Assembly (NCBI RefSeq): GCF_000003605.2
Contig: NW_003150758.1
Location: forward strand, 520,082 to 541,131
Reading direction: 5' to 3'
DNA: 21,050 bases
Source: Saccoglossus kowalevskii
Taxonomy: Eukaryota; Hemichordata; Enteropneusta; Harrimaniidae
Part shown: positions 19,719 through 21,050 of the stretch, in pieces
How the letters are laid out: each line of letters begins with the position of its first letter
Numbering within the stretch: the stretch's first letter is position 1
Notes under the pieces: model-generated
What the model was told of the DNA's origin: nothing
Databases searched by the model: none
What the model saw: the letters and a program-made list of their open reading frames with translations, nothing else
Made by a program: the position numbers and the translations under genes

Positions 19719-20131
19719 CGGTGCGGAGTAAAGCCAGAAAAAGATGTTTTGGTGGCACCTGTTAGAGAGCGCATTTGGCATACCGCATTGGTTTGTGGTA
19801 GTGTATTGTGTGACTTGGTCAGTCTATGCGTTGCCACGTCACAGCCAACAGCTCGTCAAGTGTGTATTTTGTATTATTTTCTATCATTTCAAGAGCTCTT
19901 GTTCAATTTTTTTTTTGGATAAATTAGAATGTATTAGGGTGAAACCCGCCACCCTCCCTCAGGCGCATTCAGCATGTGGCGGGTGTAGATTTCCAGGTTT
20001 TTTTTTATTTCCTTCATTGCGTGGTTTTTTTAGCTCTGGTGTTTTCTACACGGCTTTGTGCGCCGGTTATATGGCACTTAGTTATTTATACAAATTATTA
20101 TTGTGCTGTAAATAACGATAATTAATAAATG
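19719..20131 (+). other. Region between the terminal direct repeats
   Basis: About 410 bp without a recognised gene. Long frames exist (for example to 20115) but are rich in F, L and C and look like chance. The hairpin at 19944-19984 lies here. Confidence 0.45.
19944..19984. repeat. GC-rich hairpin
   Basis: ACCCGCCAC (19944-19952) and GTGGCGGGT (19976-19984) form a perfect 9-bp stem with a 23-base loop. It stands out in AT-rich surroundings and lies between the two direct repeats. Confidence 0.7.
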
Positions 20132-20191
20132 GCGATTCGCTCGTGGCAGTGTGACAAGACTCTGAATATTCGGGTGTACCTACTTTTTTGT
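20132..20191 (+). repeat. Terminal-region direct repeat, copy 2
   Basis: GATTCGCTCG, GACTCTGAATATTCGGGTGT and CTACTTTTTTG match copy 1 at 19661-19718 over about 58 bp with roughly a quarter of positions different. Confidence 0.75.
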
Positions 20192-20313
20192 TAACCACTG
20201 TTTTAAAAACAAAACTAGTCCTATAACATCACCTGTACCTGACTCGGATGCACCAACCCGCTGTACAGTGTCAACACGTAAATGTAATTGACACAATCGC
20301 ATATTGGGTGTAG

Positions 20314-20326
20314 CACCCTCTAGTGG
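20314..20326 (-). promoter_or_regulatory. CTCF-like motif
   Basis: On the minus strand CCACTAGAGGGTG matches 12 of 13 positions of the CTCF core CCASYAGRKGGCR. A CCAAT word and ATGGCGTCA (YY1/CRE-like) follow at 20345-20360, so this may be a weak promoter or insulator element. Similar AGAGGGCGC words are also common in transposons. Confidence 0.3.
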
Positions 20327-20359
20327 TGAAGCCAGTGTGTAGGTGCCAATATGGCGTCA

Positions 20360-20940
20360 TTCTAAAAAGTCCAATGTATGCAGATAAAATCTAAATTCAT
20401 TTTACAGTTTTGCCGTCTATTGCTGGGTTGAGTTTTGAGTAGTTTGAAGGTTAGAAGATATTTTTCAAATTCTTTACATTTGTTGGTGGATGTTTACACG
20501 AAGCTTATATTTTCCAATGTATAGCATGCTGCTGTTAATAACAACTCAAAATGCTGTAGGTTAAATACCAGTTAGCTAAAATACATTGGACTGCATGCTC
20601 TGTATTCCAGAACTATGAGACAATTTTCTCCACCATTATACCCGGGCACTATGTAGAAATTGTCTATTAGGGACGTGCCATTGAAATGGGTCATGTTTTT
20701 TTCGAGATTGTAGGTATAAATATATATGGGTCATTTTTCTGCCCAAATAGGTATGTATTCTGGGTATAAATATCTGTAATATTTGAGCTGCACTGAGTAT
20801 CTTTTTTGAATAAACACTGATCCATATGCAAGACCAAAATTCGATTAAATATTGTTTCAATTACCCCTAGTGATGTTTTTCATGTAGCCAAGTCAGATAC
20901 ACACAGTAAAATAGAGGGCGCAACTCCATTAATAACTACA
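20360..20940. other. Intergenic region with a possible interspersed repeat
   Basis: At about 20669-20775 GGGACGTGCCATTGAAATGG, GGGTCAT and GGTATAAATAT each recur or are arranged like a known type of dispersed invertebrate repeat. I could not find another copy in the window. No gene seen. Confidence 0.3.
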
Positions 20941-20950
20941 TGCTGGTTCA

Positions 20951-20986
20951 GCGCATGCGTACTGAGTTGACATAAACAATGGCAGC
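20951..20986 (+). promoter_or_regulatory. NRF1-like plus YY1/TISU-like promoter motifs
   Basis: AGCGCATGCGTA (20950-20961) is close to the NRF1 palindrome. AACAATGGCAGC (20975-20986) resembles the YY1/TISU start element. The ATG at 20979 opens only 12 codons. A pyrimidine-rich acceptor-like TTTTCATTCCAG ends at 21033, but an intron between the two would be only about 33 bases. A transcription start of a gene running off the right edge is plausible. Confidence 0.35.
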
Positions 20987-21050
20987 AGTTGTAATATTTG
21001 GTATAATTTTCTATTAATTAGTTTTCATTCCAGCGCCATCCTATGCAGGA

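Larger units (their letters stand above)
15560..20195 (+). mobile_element. Decayed DIRS-superfamily (tyrosine recombinase) retrotransposon
   Basis: Protein remnants appear in the order expected for DIRS/Ngaro-type elements: gag-like protein with zinc knuckle, reverse transcriptase, RNase H, conserved pol C-terminal region, then tyrosine recombinase, all on the plus strand. Every part is broken by stops, frame changes or deletions, so this copy cannot be autonomous. The inner core (16064-19570) is secure. The outer limits are estimates: the left edge is set at the first gag-like peptide (GLSKEDELKTLLVYCKT near 15570) and the right edge at the second terminal direct repeat. No inverted terminal repeats or internal complementary region were identified by eye. 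DIRS proper and Ngaro therefore cannot be separated with certainty. Confidence 0.88.

Noticed and set aside
19626-20115. Open frames after the recombinase
   Set aside because: F/L/C-rich, overlap each other and cross the terminal direct repeat and the hairpin; no family resemblance.

Overview
The window looks like nuclear DNA of a marine invertebrate (bilaterian or similar metazoan). It is AT-rich and gene-sparse, has GT-AG introns of about 0.28 to 1.4 kb, and holds microsatellites, a minisatellite, several interspersed repeats and a decayed tyrosine-recombinase (DIRS-superfamily) retrotransposon. The sequence alone does not identify the species.

Layout. 1-150: a probable internal coding exon of an unidentified gene, followed by two copies of a 32-bp repeat and AT-rich degenerate DNA. 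About 1.0-1.2 kb (minus): a lone chromodomain, probably from a transposon integrase. 1.57-2.6 kb: an (AAAT)n tract followed directly by copy A of an unclassified interspersed repeat. 3.67-8.34 kb (plus): the one clear intact gene, five exons encoding a 414-residue FAD-dependent amine oxidase of the sarcosine oxidase type. Both splice sites of every intron and all reading frames agree. The Rossmann glycine motif, the oxygen-activating lysine and the flavin-linking cysteine are all recognisable. 9.16-10.37 kb: copies B and C of the interspersed repeat, joined head to tail. 10.55-11.13 kb: a 36-bp minisatellite. 11.51-11.85 kb: palindromic TGGTCC elements next to promoter-like motifs (CRE-like, ZNF143-like, YY1/TISU-like) and a possible first exon. 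12.8-13.6 kb and 15.06-15.31 kb: two copies of a repeat that ends in a CA-type microsatellite; the first copy is built of tandem monomers. 13.69-14.04 kb (minus): a possible terminal exon whose frame is disrupted.

15.56-20.2 kb (plus): a DIRS-superfamily retrotransposon remnant in the order gag-like protein with CCHC zinc knuckle, reverse transcriptase, RNase H, conserved pol C-terminal region, 80-bp repeats, tyrosine recombinase, and a terminal region with direct repeats. Stops, frameshifts and deletions have removed the RT core and the recombinase HxxR block, so the copy is inactive. The window ends with a CTCF-like site, NRF1-like and YY1-like motifs and a possible transcription start.

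The oxidoreductase gene and the retroelement appear independent. I found no evidence for a coordinated multi-gene system. The features most worth following are the structures of the repeats and the promoter-like clusters.
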